Below, in pieces: positions 9,037-17,422 of a stretch of 64,000 bases of DNA. This stretch comes from Novosphingobium sp. EMRT-2 (GTDB lineage Bacteria; Pseudomonadota; Alphaproteobacteria; Sphingomonadales; Sphingomonadaceae), in the NCBI RefSeq assembly GCF_005145025.1, contig NZ_CP039695.1, positions 2,961,501-3,025,500 of the forward strand, in the 5' to 3' direction. Position 1 is the first letter of the stretch, and every line of letters begins with the position of its first letter. The notes beneath the pieces are model-generated. The model was not told the origin of the DNA. It ran no database searches and saw only the letters and a program-made list of their open reading frames with translations. Made by a program: the position numbers and the translations under genes.

Positions 9037-9333
9037 ATGTTCGCAATAGTGCGCACGGGCGGCAAGCAGTATCGGGTGGCCGCCGGAGACAAGATCGCGG
9101 TCGAGAAGCTGGCGGGTGAAGCCGGCGAAACGATCACCCTCGGTGACGTCCTCCTTGCGGGCAAGGACGGCGAACTGGCTGACGCGGCCAAGATCACGGT
9201 TTCGGCCGAGATCATCGCGCAGGCCAAGTCGGAAAAGGTCGTGGTGTTCAAGAAGCGCCGCCGCCACAACTATCGCCGCAAGAACGGTCACCGCCAGCAG
9301 CTTACCCTGCTGCGCATCGTGTCCGTGGCCTGA
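9037..9333 (+). CDS. rplU: 50S ribosomal protein L21
   Basis: A 98-residue L21 protein of the large ribosomal subunit. It begins [14 protein letters not shown] and carries the basic family signature [16 protein letters not shown] near the end. Length is normal. It is followed by rpmA after 23 bases, the nearly universal rplU-rpmA order. A consensus-like promoter sits 126 bases upstream. Confidence 0.98.
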   Translation: MFAIVRTGGKQYRVAAGDKIAVEKLAGEAGETITLGDVLLAGKDGELADAAKITVSAEIIAQAKSEKVVVFKKRRRHNYRRKNGHRQQLTLLRIVSVA

Positions 9334-9356
9334 TTCGAGATCCGGAGTAAGACGAG

Positions 9357-9626
9357 ATGGCACACAAGAAAGCAGGCGGCTCTTCGCGTAACGGTCGCGA
9401 TTCGGCTGGTCGCCGCCTTGGCGTGAAGAAGTTCGGCGGTCAGGAAGTGATCGGCGGCAACATTATCATCCGCCAGCGCGGTACCAAGGTGTACCCGGGA
9501 GCCAACGTCGGCATCGGCAAGGATCACACCCTGTTCGCGCTGACCGAAGGCCGCGTACGCTTCCACGCCGGCAAGCTCGGCCGCAAGTACGTGTCGGTCG
9601 ATGCCATGGCGGAAGCCGCCGAGTAA
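9357..9626 (+). CDS. rpmA: 50S ribosomal protein L27
   Basis: An 89-residue L27 protein, starting [16 protein letters not shown], the N-terminal tail that reaches the peptidyl transferase centre. There is no cleavable N-terminal extension. It includes [16 protein letters not shown], the family signature. It lies in the rplU operon and is followed by two hairpins, the second with a T run. Confidence 0.98.
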   Translation: MAHKKAGGSSRNGRDSAGRRLGVKKFGGQEVIGGNIIIRQRGTKVYPGANVGIGKDHTLFALTEGRVRFHAGKLGRKYVSVDAMAEAAE

Positions 9627-9642
9627 TCGGATGGTCGATAAA

Positions 9643-9665
9643 GGGCCATCCTGACGGGATGGCCC
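9643..9665 (+). terminator. Hairpin after rpmA (no T run)
   Basis: A perfect 9-bp stem, GGGCCATCC with GGATGGCCC, around a five-base loop, starting 17 bases after the rpmA stop. No T run follows, so it may slow polymerase or protect the 3' end rather than terminate. Confidence 0.5.
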
Positions 9666-9696
9666 CGCCGGTCTTCGCAGGAAGGCCGGCCGAACG

Positions 9697-9728
9697 AGGG
9701 AGAGGGGCCGACCCGTCTCCCTTTTTTT
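9697..9728 (+). terminator. Rho-independent terminator of rplU-rpmA
   Basis: Arms AGGGAGA (9697-9703) and TCTCCCT (9716-9722) pair perfectly; the loop can add GGG/CCC pairs. Seven T residues lie at 9722-9728. This is a classic intrinsic terminator and the clear end of the ribosomal operon. Confidence 0.8.
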
Positions 9729-9889
9729 GTTTCTCCCTCATCCCGCCGCGCCGGAAACCCGGATCGCCGCGCCGGTGGCCCATGGCCGCCTGCAGGACGC
9801 GATTCCGCATCGTTCCGGCGCAACGCGAAACAATGCTGTCACTTCATGTGCTTAGTGGGCGCGTGAGGGGCGGATGAAGGAGATGTGCC

Positions 9890-10465
9890 ATGTTCATTCG
9901 CAGCGAACGCCTATTCCTGAGGCCGGGCTGGCCCGAGGACTGGGCCGAGCTTCTGGCGCTGATCGACGACGAATCGGTCGTGCGCAATCTCGCTCGCGCG
10001 CCCTGGCCCTACAGCCCGGCCGACGCGCGCGCCTTCGCCAGCCAGCCGCAGGCGCGGCGCCATCCGCACTTCTTCGTGACGCTGCCCGGCGCGACCGGGG
10101 CCAGGCTGATCGGTTGCGTGGGGCTGACCGACCAGGACGGCGGGGCCGAACTGGGATACTGGATCGCGCGGCAGCACTGGGGCCGTGGCTATGCCACGGA
10201 AGCGGTGCGGGCGGTTCTGGCGCTTGCGCCCACGCTGGGGCACCGCCGGCTCGGCGCGCACCATTTCCTCGATAACCCGGCATCGGGCCGCGTCCTGACC
10301 AAGGCGGGCTTCGTGCCCACCGGCGATGTCCGTCCCCGGTTCAGCCTTGCGCGGCGCGGGGCGGCGCCATCCGCGGCCTATGTGCTGCACCTTGCCGCGC
10401 CGGTGAACGGCGGGAGCGAAGGCGGAGATGCTGGTGATTCTATCGAGGTGATGCGCGCCGCCTGA
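9890..10465 (+). CDS. GNAT family N-acetyltransferase, RimJ/RimL-like
   Basis: A 191-residue acetyltransferase of the Acetyltransf_3 type. The start FIRSERLFLRPGWPEDW and the acetyl-CoA-binding segment ELGYWIARQHWGRGYATEA (motif A, with RGYATEA) are typical of the RimJ/RimL group that acetylates amino groups on proteins or antibiotics. The substrate cannot be told. The last 30 residues are low complexity. The ATG is preceded by GGAG at a good distance. It stands alone, with a repeat element downstream. Confidence 0.85.
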   Translation: MFIRSERLFLRPGWPEDWAELLALIDDESVVRNLARAPWPYSPADARAFASQPQARRHPHFFVTLPGATGARLIGCVGLTDQDGGAELGYWIARQHWGRGYATEAVRAVLALAPTLGHRRLGAHHFLDNPASGRVLTKAGFVPTGDVRPRFSLARRGAAPSAAYVLHLAAPVNGGSEGGDAGDSIEVMRAA

Positions 10466-10496
10466 CGGCCAGTCGGGTAGGGCGGATGCGGAAAGC

Positions 10497-10575
10497 CCAC
10501 CCCGCTGCGACTAACACCGCCTGAGGCGGCGCAAGTCTCGCCCCCCTCCCGCGTGCGGGAGGGGTTGGGGGTGGG
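10497..10575 (+). repeat. Interspersed palindromic repeat, copy 1
   Basis: A roughly 80-base element bounded by CCACCCC and GGGGTGGG, containing CTGCGACTAACACC, a CGCCTGAGGCG stem and a CCCTCCCGCGTGCGGGAGGG hairpin. A second, longer copy lies at 14532-14646 in the opposite orientation. Both sit just beyond gene 3' ends, as REP-type elements often do. Confidence 0.75.
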
Positions 10576-10581
10576 CAGCGG

Positions 10582-10597
10582 CCTTTGCATGCAAAGG
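10582..10597. repeat. Perfect 16-base palindrome between convergent genes
   Basis: CCTTTGCATGCAAAGG is fully self-complementary. It lies between the 3' ends of the acetyltransferase and the SDR gene, next to the repeat copy. It has no loop, so a hairpin is less likely than a protein site or a remnant of the repeat. Confidence 0.4.
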
Positions 10598-10611
10598 ATG
10601 TAATCGGCAGC

Positions 10612-11220
10612 TCAATAGCCGGCAGTGAACCGCGCGCGCGGGTAGCGGTGCTGTTCCAGCTCGTCGACCATGGCGATGGCATAGTCGGCAAAGCTGATCC
10701 GGCTCTCGCCCTTGTCGTCGGTCACCAGCTGGTCCTTGCCGCCGCGATAGGTGCCAAGGCGCGGGCCTTCGAAGATGAAGGCGGCGGGGGAGAAGAACGT
10801 CCAGTCGATCTCGGTCTCGCCCTTCAGCGCGTCTAGGAAGGCGATCCCGCCCTGTGCCGCGCCTTTCCACGCTTCGGGGAATTCCGGCGTATCGATCAGC
10901 CGCACCCCCGGCGCCACTTCCAGACTGGCCGCGCCGCCCGTCACCAGCAGACGGCCGACGCCGGCCTGCTTTAGCGCCGAGAGCAGGGTGGCGGCGGGAA
11001 CGTCGAAATGGATCGCGCTGATCACCGCATCTGCGCCCCGGATCAGTTCGGCCAGCGCCGCCGGCTCAGAAGCGTCGCCGGCCTTGGCGGTCACGCCCGG
11101 CAGCGCGGGAATCGCTTCGGGCTTGCGCGCGATGGCGATCACCTCATGGCCGCGCGCGACCAGTTCCTTCACGATCTCCGACCCGGCGCGTCCGCTGGCG
11201 CCCAGAACTGCAATGGCCAT
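10612..11220 (-). CDS. NAD(P)H-binding atypical SDR (NmrA/YwnB-like)
   Basis: A 202-residue protein with the Rossmann motif AIAVLGASGRAGSEIV at the N-terminus and the pattern of NAD(P)-binding atypical SDRs related to NmrA and flavin-reductase-like proteins. The conserved GADAVISAI and LVTGGAAS segments follow. There is no YxxxK pair. The substrate is unknown. It is divergent from an HxlR regulator with 56 bases between starts, so it is the likely regulated target. Confidence 0.85.
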   Translation of the reverse strand: MAIAVLGASGRAGSEIVKELVARGHEVIAIARKPEAIPALPGVTAKAGDASEPAALAELIRGADAVISAIHFDVPAATLLSALKQAGVGRLLVTGGAASLEVAPGVRLIDTPEFPEAWKGAAQGGIAFLDALKGETEIDWTFFSPAAFIFEGPRLGTYRGGKDQLVTDDKGESRISFADYAIAMVDELEQHRYPRARFTAGY

Positions 11221-11238
11221 GGCCTGTCTCCTCGCATG

Positions 11239-11271
11239 GTTTCCAATGGGTACCAGCTGCGCTATGGAAAC
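11239..11271. promoter_or_regulatory. Candidate HxlR operator
   Basis: Perfect 7-base inverted arms GTTTCCA (11239-11245) and TGGAAAC (11265-11271) flank TGGGTACCA in the 56-base gap between the divergent SDR and HxlR genes. HxlR regulators bind palindromes in such gaps; assignment to this regulator is inference. Confidence 0.5.
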
Positions 11272-11276
11272 TTCCC

Positions 11277-11729
11277 ATGCAAGAACGCACGGAATCCATA
11301 CCAGGTCACCTCGCGGTAACTCTAGAGCCCGGCGGCGACAGCCGGCGCGCCCATGATCGGCGCGGCAATGCCTATGCCGCCGAATGCCCCACGCGGCAGT
11401 TGCTGGATCGCATTGCCGACAAGTGGAGCGTGCTGATCCTGCTGCTGCTGGGCAAGGAGGACTTGCGCTTCAGCGAACTGAAGCGGCGCATCGGCGGGAT
11501 TTCGCAAAAGATGCTAGCCCAGACGCTGCGCGCGCTGGAGCGCGACGGGCTGGTGCTGCGCGCGGTGGAACCGACCGTGCCGGTCACCGTCACTTACAGC
11601 ATCGCACCGCTGGGGCGCGGGCTGATGGCCGCCTGCCGCTCGATGCTGGAATGGGCGGAAACCTGCATGGTCGAAGTCGCCGCCGCGCAGCGCGCCTACG
11701 ATCTGCGGCAGGAAGCGGCCGAAAGTTGA
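11277..11729 (+). CDS. HxlR family transcriptional regulator
   Basis: A 150-residue winged-helix regulator. The HxlR domain begins at CPTRQLLDRIADKWSVLIL (about residue 37), with the N-terminal cysteine typical of redox- or electrophile-sensing members such as YodB. LRFSELKRRIGGISQKML is the recognition region. The first 36 residues are a non-conserved extension, but no other start codon lies in frame before the domain. It is divergent from an SDR reductase, a common arrangement where the regulator senses reactive electrophiles. Confidence 0.9.
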   Translation: MQERTESIPGHLAVTLEPGGDSRRAHDRRGNAYAAECPTRQLLDRIADKWSVLILLLLGKEDLRFSELKRRIGGISQKMLAQTLRALERDGLVLRAVEPTVPVTVTYSIAPLGRGLMAACRSMLEWAETCMVEVAAAQRAYDLRQEAAES

Positions 11730-11738
11730 AGCGCCGGC

Positions 11739-12125
11739 CTATTCCGGCGCGTGGCACGCCGCTTCCACGTTGACGCCATCGGGATCGAGCACGAAGGCTC
11801 CGTAATAGTTGGGATGGTAGTGCGGGCGCAGGCCCGGCGCGCCATTGTCGCGCCCACCGTGCGCCATGGCCGCCGCATGGAAGGCATCGACCAGCGCACG
11901 CGTGGGCGCGGTGAAGGCGATGTGCACGCCGGCGCCATTGGGGCCGCCGCTCGATACCCAGAAGAAGGGCTTGCCATCGCGACCATAGCCGACGCCTTCG
12001 TAACCGCCAGTTTCCGCGGCGATCAGTTCCATCATCGGGGTGATGCCCAGCGGAGCCAGCGCGGCGTCATAGAACCGGCGCGAGGCGGCGTAGTCCTTCG
12101 CCGCGATGCCGATATGGTCGATCAT
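11739..12125 (-). CDS. VOC family protein (glyoxalase/bleomycin-resistance fold)
   Basis: A 128-residue single-domain vicinal oxygen chelate protein. It starts MIDHIGIAAKDYAASRRFYD, the first beta-alpha unit with a metal-ligand His, and has a GVHIAFTAPTR strand and DPDGVNVEAACH with the terminal Glu ligand. Members include lyases, dioxygenases and resistance proteins; the substrate here is unknown. It ends ten bases from the convergent HxlR gene. Confidence 0.85.
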   Translation of the reverse strand: MIDHIGIAAKDYAASRRFYDAALAPLGITPMMELIAAETGGYEGVGYGRDGKPFFWVSSGGPNGAGVHIAFTAPTRALVDAFHAAAMAHGGRDNGAPGLRPHYHPNYYGAFVLDPDGVNVEAACHAPE

Positions 12126-12213
12126 GCCGGTCGCCTCCTGCCTTGCCGAAACCGCAGCAGCTTAGGCGTGCGGTCCGGCAAGGGAAAGGAGCGGCGTCTC
12201 CGTCGCGCCGATT

Positions 12214-13110
12214 TCAGGCCGTCGCCAGCCGCGCGTCGGGGAATTCGCTGTCGACCTTGTTGATCAGCTTGCGGTCGTCGTGCTGCCACGGGTGGAAGCC
12301 GGGCACGAAATAGCTGACCCAGGCCGGGAAGATGCGGCGCAGCACGCCGGGTTTCCACAGCAGGTAGGCGGCCAGCCGCCATTTCCACTTCGCGCCGGTC
12401 AACCCATCCTGCGCCAGCAGGTCCAGCGTATCCTGCACGCGGTGGGTCAAGAAGTTCTTGGTGACGACTACCATCATCAGCGACTTGACCTTCCAGCGCT
12501 TCCACCGGCTCCAGCCGCGCGTGGCGTGCAGCCAGGTGTCGTAGGCCACGCCCTTGTGCTCGATTTCCTCGATCGCGTGCCAGCGCCACATCGCGGCGGT
12601 TTCCGGCTCGGCCCCGGCGAAATGCTGCGGGTTTGCGAGGAATTCGTGCGCCATCATCGCGGTATAGTGTTCCAGCGCCATCGTCGCCGCCAGGTTCAGG
12701 ATCACCGGGCGGTCCTTGGTCAGCGCCAGCATTTCCTCCACGCGCTTGTCGATCTTGTCGATGTCGTAGCCAGCTTCGCTGGCGGCGCGGTTGAACACGA
12801 TGTGTTCGCGGGTGTGGTTGATTTCCTGCTTCACGAAGGCGCGGATCTCCGCCTCCAGTTTGGGCGGCACGCCATCGCGATGGGCTTTCACCGCCTCGAT
12901 GAAGAAGGCTTCGCCGCGCGGGAAGGTGGCGGACAGCGCGTTGTGCCAGGCGGTGGCGACGGGGTCGTTCGCCAGCCACCAGCGGCCGGGCTTCTCGTCC
13001 CGCCCGAAGCGCCGGTCGCGCACGGTGATGGTGAGGTCGGAAGGGGTAGGCGCAACCTTGCCCTCGGCAACGGCGCGTTCTACGGCGATGGGATCGGTGA
13101 TTGCGTTCAT
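12214..13110 (-). CDS. PF10118-type metal-dependent hydrolase
   Basis: A 298-residue protein of the predicted metal-dependent hydrolase family PF10118. Conserved His/Glu pairs appear in FVKQEINHTREH, ALEHYTAMMAHEF and WHAIEEIEHKGVAYD, consistent with a di-metal helical-bundle site resembling ferritin-like oxygenases. The ATG at 13110 is chosen because the family N-terminus follows; the frame stays open to 13653 only across the divergent TetR gene. The 28-base gap to that gene holds a palindrome. The substrate is unknown, perhaps a fatty acid derivative. Confidence 0.85.
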   Translation of the reverse strand: MNAITDPIAVERAVAEGKVAPTPSDLTITVRDRRFGRDEKPGRWWLANDPVATAWHNALSATFPRGEAFFIEAVKAHRDGVPPKLEAEIRAFVKQEINHTREHIVFNRAASEAGYDIDKIDKRVEEMLALTKDRPVILNLAATMALEHYTAMMAHEFLANPQHFAGAEPETAAMWRWHAIEEIEHKGVAYDTWLHATRGWSRWKRWKVKSLMMVVVTKNFLTHRVQDTLDLLAQDGLTGAKWKWRLAAYLLWKPGVLRRIFPAWVSYFVPGFHPWQHDDRKLINKVDSEFPDARLATA

Positions 13111-13125
13111 GCGGCTCAAGGTATA

Positions 13126-13134
13126 GTAACTTAC
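13126..13134. promoter_or_regulatory. Candidate TetR operator
   Basis: The perfect inverted repeat GTAA-C-TTAC sits in the 28-base gap between the divergent PF10118 and TetR genes, where a TetR repressor would control both promoters. It is short, so the call depends on position. Confidence 0.4.
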
Positions 13135-13138
13135 ATCA

Positions 13139-13729
13139 ATGTCAATAAGGAAACGTCTCAGCCCCGAGGAGAGCCGCGTTGCCGCGCTGGAAGCGGCGCG
13201 CGCGCTGCTGATCGAAGCGGGGCCGCAGGCCGTGACGCTGAAGGCCGTGGCGGCCCGAATCGGGCGCACGCATGCCAACCTGCTGCACCATTTCGGCTCG
13301 GCTTCGGGCCTGCAGAAGGCGCTGGCGGCGCATCTGGCCTCCGCCATCTGCGGCACGATCGCCGAAGCGGTGATCGCCACGCGCTCCGGCGTCGGCTCCC
13401 CCCGCGAGGTGGTGGACCTGACCTTCGACGCCTTCGACAAGGAGGGCGCCGGCGCGCTTGCCTCGTGGATGCTGCTTTCGGGCAACGAGGACGCGCTCGA
13501 CCCGATCGTCGATGCGATCCATGATCTCGTCACCGAACTGAACGAGCCTGAGGCGGCGAAGATGCATGCCACCACGCTCACGCTCACGCTCATGGCGCTG
13601 GGGGACGCGCAGATGGGCGGGCCTCTGTCCGCCGCGCTGGGCCTGCCGCGCACCGCCGCGCGCGATCATGCCGAGGCGATGCTGGTCGAGGCGGCCGAAC
13701 GCGCCGGGATCGTGCAGCAGCAGGGTTAG
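13139..13729 (+). CDS. TetR family transcriptional regulator
   Basis: A 196-residue regulator. The N-terminal helix-turn-helix spans about residues 14-60: [14 protein letters not shown], then [23 protein letters not shown]. The C-terminal ligand domain is helical and not recognisable. It is divergent from the PF10118 hydrolase gene and probably represses both. Sphingomonads often pair these two families. Confidence 0.9.
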   Translation: MSIRKRLSPEESRVAALEAARALLIEAGPQAVTLKAVAARIGRTHANLLHHFGSASGLQKALAAHLASAICGTIAEAVIATRSGVGSPREVVDLTFDAFDKEGAGALASWMLLSGNEDALDPIVDAIHDLVTELNEPEAAKMHATTLTLTLMALGDAQMGGPLSAALGLPRTAARDHAEAMLVEAAERAGIVQQQG

Positions 13730-13736
13730 CGGCGGG

Positions 13737-14480
13737 TCAGTCTTCCCCGGCCCCTTCTGGCGCCAGCGCCATCCACGCGGGCGCGAGATCGGCGGGCAGG
13801 TCTTCCACGCGCAGGTGATCCACGGCGAGGCCAAGGTCGGGATAGGCCACGCGCCGCCGCGCTTCGTCGGAGCGGTCCAGCGGCACCACCACCAGCCGGC
13901 GGTTCACCTTCTGCCGCCAGTTCATCCGCGCGGTGTTTTCCTGCCCCACGTAGCAGCCCTTGGTGAAGCTCACGCCGTTGAGATCGCCGGCGTTGGCTTC
14001 CAGCCACAGCGTCTTGTCGCTGCCGAGTTCGTCCGCGCCTTCGGGCACGCCCAGCGCCAGCCGGTGCGCGCGCCATATGGCGTCTGCAGGCTGGTCGGCG
14101 GGATCGGCGGGGGCGAGCCAGCGCTGGCCCAGCGCGGCCAGGCGCGGGTCGGGATTTTCACCCTCTCCCGCGCGCCAGTGGACGGCAAGCGACTCGTCGC
14201 GGGCGATGGCGATCTTGCGGCGCAGGCGGTAGAGCGAGAGCCGCTTGGCGAGCGCGTCCGCCGCGCCGGCCTCGCAATCGATCAGCAGGTCGTCGCCGTC
14301 GCGCCACACGATGAAGTCGAACAGCGCCTTGCCCTGCGCGGTCAGCAGCCCGGCCCAGACCGGCAGCGGTCCCTGCATGTCGCTGGTGACGAGGCCCTGG
14401 AGGAAGCCGGCCACGTCCTCGCCGGCCTCCTGCGGCGAAAGGCGGAGCACGGCGCGGTCGAACAGGCGGGTGGCGGTCAT
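13737..14480 (-). CDS. ygfZ: Folate-binding YgfZ-like protein
   Basis: A 247-residue protein of the YgfZ/IBA57 family, related to the glycine cleavage T-protein and involved in repair or assembly of some [4Fe-4S] proteins in a folate-dependent way. The diagnostic motif KGCYVGQE is present (in [16 protein letters not shown]), with [18 protein letters not shown] nearer the start. Length is slightly short of E. coli YgfZ. I use the ATG at 14480; the frame upstream runs through the repeat element. Confidence 0.9.
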   Translation of the reverse strand: MTATRLFDRAVLRLSPQEAGEDVAGFLQGLVTSDMQGPLPVWAGLLTAQGKALFDFIVWRDGDDLLIDCEAGAADALAKRLSLYRLRRKIAIARDESLAVHWRAGEGENPDPRLAALGQRWLAPADPADQPADAIWRAHRLALGVPEGADELGSDKTLWLEANAGDLNGVSFTKGCYVGQENTARMNWRQKVNRRLVVVPLDRSDEARRRVAYPDLGLAVDHLRVEDLPADLAPAWMALAPEGAGED

Positions 14481-14531
14481 GCCGCGAATCTGGAGACCGG
14501 TGCGGAGGGAATCAAGAGGGATGCGGTCGAT

Positions 14532-14646
14532 GCCCACCCCCAGCCCCTCCCGCAAGCGGGAGGGGAGAAGAGAGGAACCCCCTCCCGCATGCGGGAGGGG
14601 CGCGAGACTTGCGTCGCCGCAGGCGGCGTTAGTCGCAGCGGGGTGG
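14532..14646 (-). repeat. Interspersed palindromic repeat, copy 2
   Basis: On the minus strand this reads like the element at 10497-10575: CCCACCCCGCTGCGACTAAC, a CGCCTGCGGCG stem, CGCAAGTCTCGC, then a CCCTCCCGCATGCGGGAGGG hairpin. A second hairpin of the same kind (14545-14566) has been added before the closing GGGGGTGGG. It lies in the gap between ygfZ and the amidohydrolase gene. Confidence 0.75.
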
Positions 14647-14729
14647 GCCGTCCGACGTCCCACGATTTAGGGCTTGGACTTTCCCGCCGCGCCCGCTCAA
14701 ATCGCCGCCTGACGAGAGGAAGTCCGCCC

Positions 14730-16013
14730 ATGTCCCGCCCGTTCGCCCGCCCCCTGCTTGCCCTCATCGCCGCCCTGCTGGCGTCTCCCGTTTCCGCGCA
14801 GGAAGCCCCGCGCGGGGCCTATCTGCTCAAGCCCGACGCGGTGTTCGACGGCACCGGCACGGAGCTGCATCGCGGCTGGCAGGTGCTGGTGCGCGGCAAC
14901 CGGATCGAGGCGGTCGGCCCCGCCATCGCCGCCCCGGCCGACGCGCGGGTGATCGACCTGCCGGGCACCACGCTGCTGCCCGGCCTGATCGAGGGGCATT
15001 CGCACTTGTTCCTCCACCCCTACAACGAAACCCCGTGGGACGATCAGGTGCTGCACGAGCCGCTGGCGCTGCGCACCGCGCGCGCCACCGTTTCCGCGCG
15101 GGCGACGCTCCTGGCCGGCTTTACCACCGTGCGCGATCTCGGCACCGAGGGCGCGGGCTATGCCGATGTCGGGCTGAAGCAGGCGATCGCGCAGGGCATC
15201 GTTCCGGGACCCCGGATGCTGGTGGCCACGCGCGCGCTGGTCGCGCCCGGTGCCTATGGCCCGCGCGGGTTCGAGCCGGGCGTGGCCGTGCCGCTGGGGG
15301 CGGAGGAGGCTGACGGGCTGGCGCTCGTCACCGCCGCGCGCCGCCAGATCGGCGCGGGGGCGGACGTGGTGAAGCTCTACGCCGATTACCGCTGGGGCGC
15401 GGGCGAGCCGAGCCGGCCGACCTTTACCCAGGCGGAAATGGCGGCGGCGGTGGAGGCCGCGCACAGCGCCGGGCGCAAGGTCGCCGCCCATGCCGGCACG
15501 GCGGAGGGGATGCGCCGCGCGGTGCTGGCCGGCGTCGACACCATCGAACATGGCGACGAAGGCACGGCGGAGGTCTTCGCGCTGATGAAGCAGCACGGCA
15601 CCGGCTATTGCCCCACGCTCGCCGCCACCGACGCGATCGCGCGCTATCGCGGCTGGAACGGGGCGGAGCCGGCGCCGCCCATGGTGCAGGAAGCGCGCAC
15701 CGCCTTCGCCCGCGCCCGCGCGGCGGGCGTCGCGTTCTGCATGGGCGGCGACGTCGGCGTCTTCGCCCACGGCGACAACGCGCGCGAGGCCGAGCTGATG
15801 GCCGCCGCCGGCATGCCGCCCGCGCAAGTGCTGATCGCCGCGACCTCGGGCAACGCGAAACTGTTCGGCCTCGACGACCGCCTGGGCACGGTCAGGCCCG
15901 GCCTGCTGGCGGACCTCGTCGCCGTGGCCGGCGACCCCACCCGCACGATCGCCGCGCTGCGGCAGGTGCGGTTCGTGATGAAGGACGGGGAGGTGTGGAA
16001 GGGGGACAGGTAG
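14730..16013 (+). CDS. Secreted amidohydrolase family protein
   Basis: A 427-residue metal hydrolase with an N-terminal signal peptide (cleavage near VSAQEA, residue 24). Metal-site sequences are in place: EGHSHLF (HxH), VVKLYADY (bridging Lys), [14 protein letters not shown] and the aspartate in CMGGDVGVF. This resembles imidazolonepropionase-like and prolidase-type amidohydrolases. Such exported enzymes often cleave dipeptides or N-acyl amino acids; the substrate is not clear. The ATG at 14730 starts the signal; the open frame upstream is noise over the repeat. Confidence 0.85.
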   Translation: MSRPFARPLLALIAALLASPVSAQEAPRGAYLLKPDAVFDGTGTELHRGWQVLVRGNRIEAVGPAIAAPADARVIDLPGTTLLPGLIEGHSHLFLHPYNETPWDDQVLHEPLALRTARATVSARATLLAGFTTVRDLGTEGAGYADVGLKQAIAQGIVPGPRMLVATRALVAPGAYGPRGFEPGVAVPLGAEEADGLALVTAARRQIGAGADVVKLYADYRWGAGEPSRPTFTQAEMAAAVEAAHSAGRKVAAHAGTAEGMRRAVLAGVDTIEHGDEGTAEVFALMKQHGTGYCPTLAATDAIARYRGWNGAEPAPPMVQEARTAFARARAAGVAFCMGGDVGVFAHGDNAREAELMAAAGMPPAQVLIAATSGNAKLFGLDDRLGTVRPGLLADLVAVAGDPTRTIAALRQVRFVMKDGEVWKGDR

Positions 16014-16051
16014 GGGGATGCAGCGAGATTGTCGGCGTCGTTCACCCGTCG

Positions 16052-16240
16052 TGCAAGTGGTTGTGGTGTGACTGGCCGGATGACGAGGTTTGGGACAAAG
16101 CAGGCGTTCCTCAGTGATCCGTCCAATGACTGATCTTGTCAAAAACTGACGTTCAATATTTGTCCAATCGCTTCAGCACGCTAGACGTGACAAGCGCGAA
16201 GCGGTGCACCTGCAAGTGATTGAGGGAAGATTGACTGGCC
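16052..16240 (+). repeat. Imperfect direct repeats beside a low-GC island
   Basis: TGCAAGTGGTTG...TGACTGGCC (16052-16077) and TGCAAGTGATTG...TGACTGGCC (16211-16240) share both ends with a different short middle. They lie in the non-coding 235 bases between the amidohydrolase gene and the GIY-YIG frame. Another TGCAAGTG occurs at 17787. This may mark past insertion, but chance is possible. Confidence 0.3.
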
Positions 16241-16390
16241 CTAGACTAGAGAGATCCGATCCTCCTTGAAAATTATAAATCAGCTCCGACGGGGCCTGGA
16301 CTTTACGCAATAGGTGAGGCAATCGATCAATCAACCGCAGTAACGCCTTGTGATGATTACGATCGTTATTTAGGGCGCTGGCCCAATAAC

Positions 16391-16726
16391 TTGCGCCTAG
16401 TGTATGTCGGGATTTCGCAGTCAGCTAAACGAGGTGTGAGAGGCCGCCTTAGTTCACATGCACGCAAGAAGGGCAACAAGTTTGTGGCGGACAGATTACG
16501 TGCCGGGGCTCAAATGTGGTTTGTCGCCATCTCTTGCGACGAGGTTATCGAGTATGAAGCACTCTTACTGTGCCTAAAGACTACCGGACAGTTTGAAGGC
16601 AACGTAAGGGAGGAAGCAGACCGTAGTGCGAGGCGCGGAATGAAGCAGATACGAGATGAAATGGGGCCTCAGTCGTGCGATTTCTATGACAAACTCGATA
16701 TGGGTGAACACGGCGAAGGTATGTGA
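16391..16726 (+). CDS. GIY-YIG-like nuclease domain protein, 5' end unclear
   Basis: The frame is open from 16250. Read from there it shows PGLYAIGEAI, then RLVYVGISQSAKRGVRGRLSSH, which resembles the GIY and YIG strands and following arginine of GIY-YIG nucleases. However, no ATG, GTG or TTG is in frame before the TTG at 16391, which would cut off the GLYAIG half. A GTG frame at 16217-16270 ends at TGA just where the domain frame could join, so a frameshift upstream is possible. The protein from 16391 has 111 residues. The DNA is visibly poorer in G+C than its neighbours. It may be a decayed gene. Confidence 0.5.
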   Translation: MRLVYVGISQSAKRGVRGRLSSHARKKGNKFVADRLRAGAQMWFVAISCDEVIEYEALLLCLKTTGQFEGNVREEADRSARRGMKQIRDEMGPQSCDFYDKLDMGEHGEGM

Positions 16727-16792
16727 TGGCTAGCGCTCGGCGGTGGCTGATGGTCGTGATTTGATCGGTAAATGCGACTTGCGGTTTGATCG

Positions 16793-17422
16793 TTATGAGG
16801 GCCGACCCGCCTCAACCCATTCGCGCATCGCGGCAACGACTTGAACCGTGGGATAGGCTTTGATGTCATCGTCTGAAGCACCACGGGCCATTTCACGTTC
16901 CCAGTACCACTCCTGAAAAGTGAGATAGTTGCCCTGGACTTTTGCAGGTCCGACTGGAGTTGCACCGGCTTGTCGCATCAGCCAGCTCACCACTATTCGA
17001 ACAACTTTGATGAAGTCACCATCATGGGCGTGTATGTCCCAACCAGATATATCGGACAGCCCCCTCTGGTAATCGTATCGACTCTCTTCAAGGATCAAAA
17101 TGGCTTTCCCGGCCATGTGCCCGCCACCAAATCGAGCGCACGCATGATCCAAGCCAAGCTCGAATGGCATATTTAACCGTGCGTACTCGCCCACCGAAGT
17201 AGACTTGCATCTGCTTAGATCATGGATCCCAAACTTTGAACTGCGGATCAGATCGATGATCCGGTCAAGTCGGTTCGCCGCATTGTCCGCGTTCTCGGGC
17301 GCCAATCGAGGGAAAAACCCCATGTCTGTCAAACAGAAGGCAATCGCTTGAAGAAGCGGCGCAAATTCTTCATCGAACGGGCAATTGACGAAGACGGAAT
17401 ATTCGAACGGCGGAGTATTCAT
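16793..17422 (-). CDS. TIR/deoxyribosyltransferase-like protein, putative effector
   Basis: A 209-residue protein. The pattern of strands and motifs, FVNCPFDEEF (11-20), MGFFPRL (34-40), FGIHDLS (64-70), RLNMPFELGLDHA with Glu88, and KAILILEE, fits an alpha/beta fold of the nucleoside deoxyribosyltransferase/TIR superfamily, where a Glu in an ELG-type helix is catalytic. I recall such proteins in accessory regions but cannot name the family. It overlaps the DUF2188 gene by four bases (ATGA), so the two are coupled. G+C is lower than in flanking genes, suggesting transfer. A role in NAD or nucleotide cleavage during defence is inference. Confidence 0.7.
   Translation of the reverse strand: MNTPPFEYSVFVNCPFDEEFAPLLQAIAFCLTDMGFFPRLAPENADNAANRLDRIIDLIRSSKFGIHDLSRCKSTSVGEYARLNMPFELGLDHACARFGGGHMAGKAILILEESRYDYQRGLSDISGWDIHAHDGDFIKVVRIVVSWLMRQAGATPVGPAKVQGNYLTFQEWYWEREMARGASDDDIKAYPTVQVVAAMREWVEAGRPS

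Noticed and set aside
12214..13653. A 479-residue fusion of the PF10118 protein with an upstream extension
   Set aside because: The extension is antisense to the TetR gene; the conserved protein starts at the ATG at 13110, with a palindrome between the two starts.
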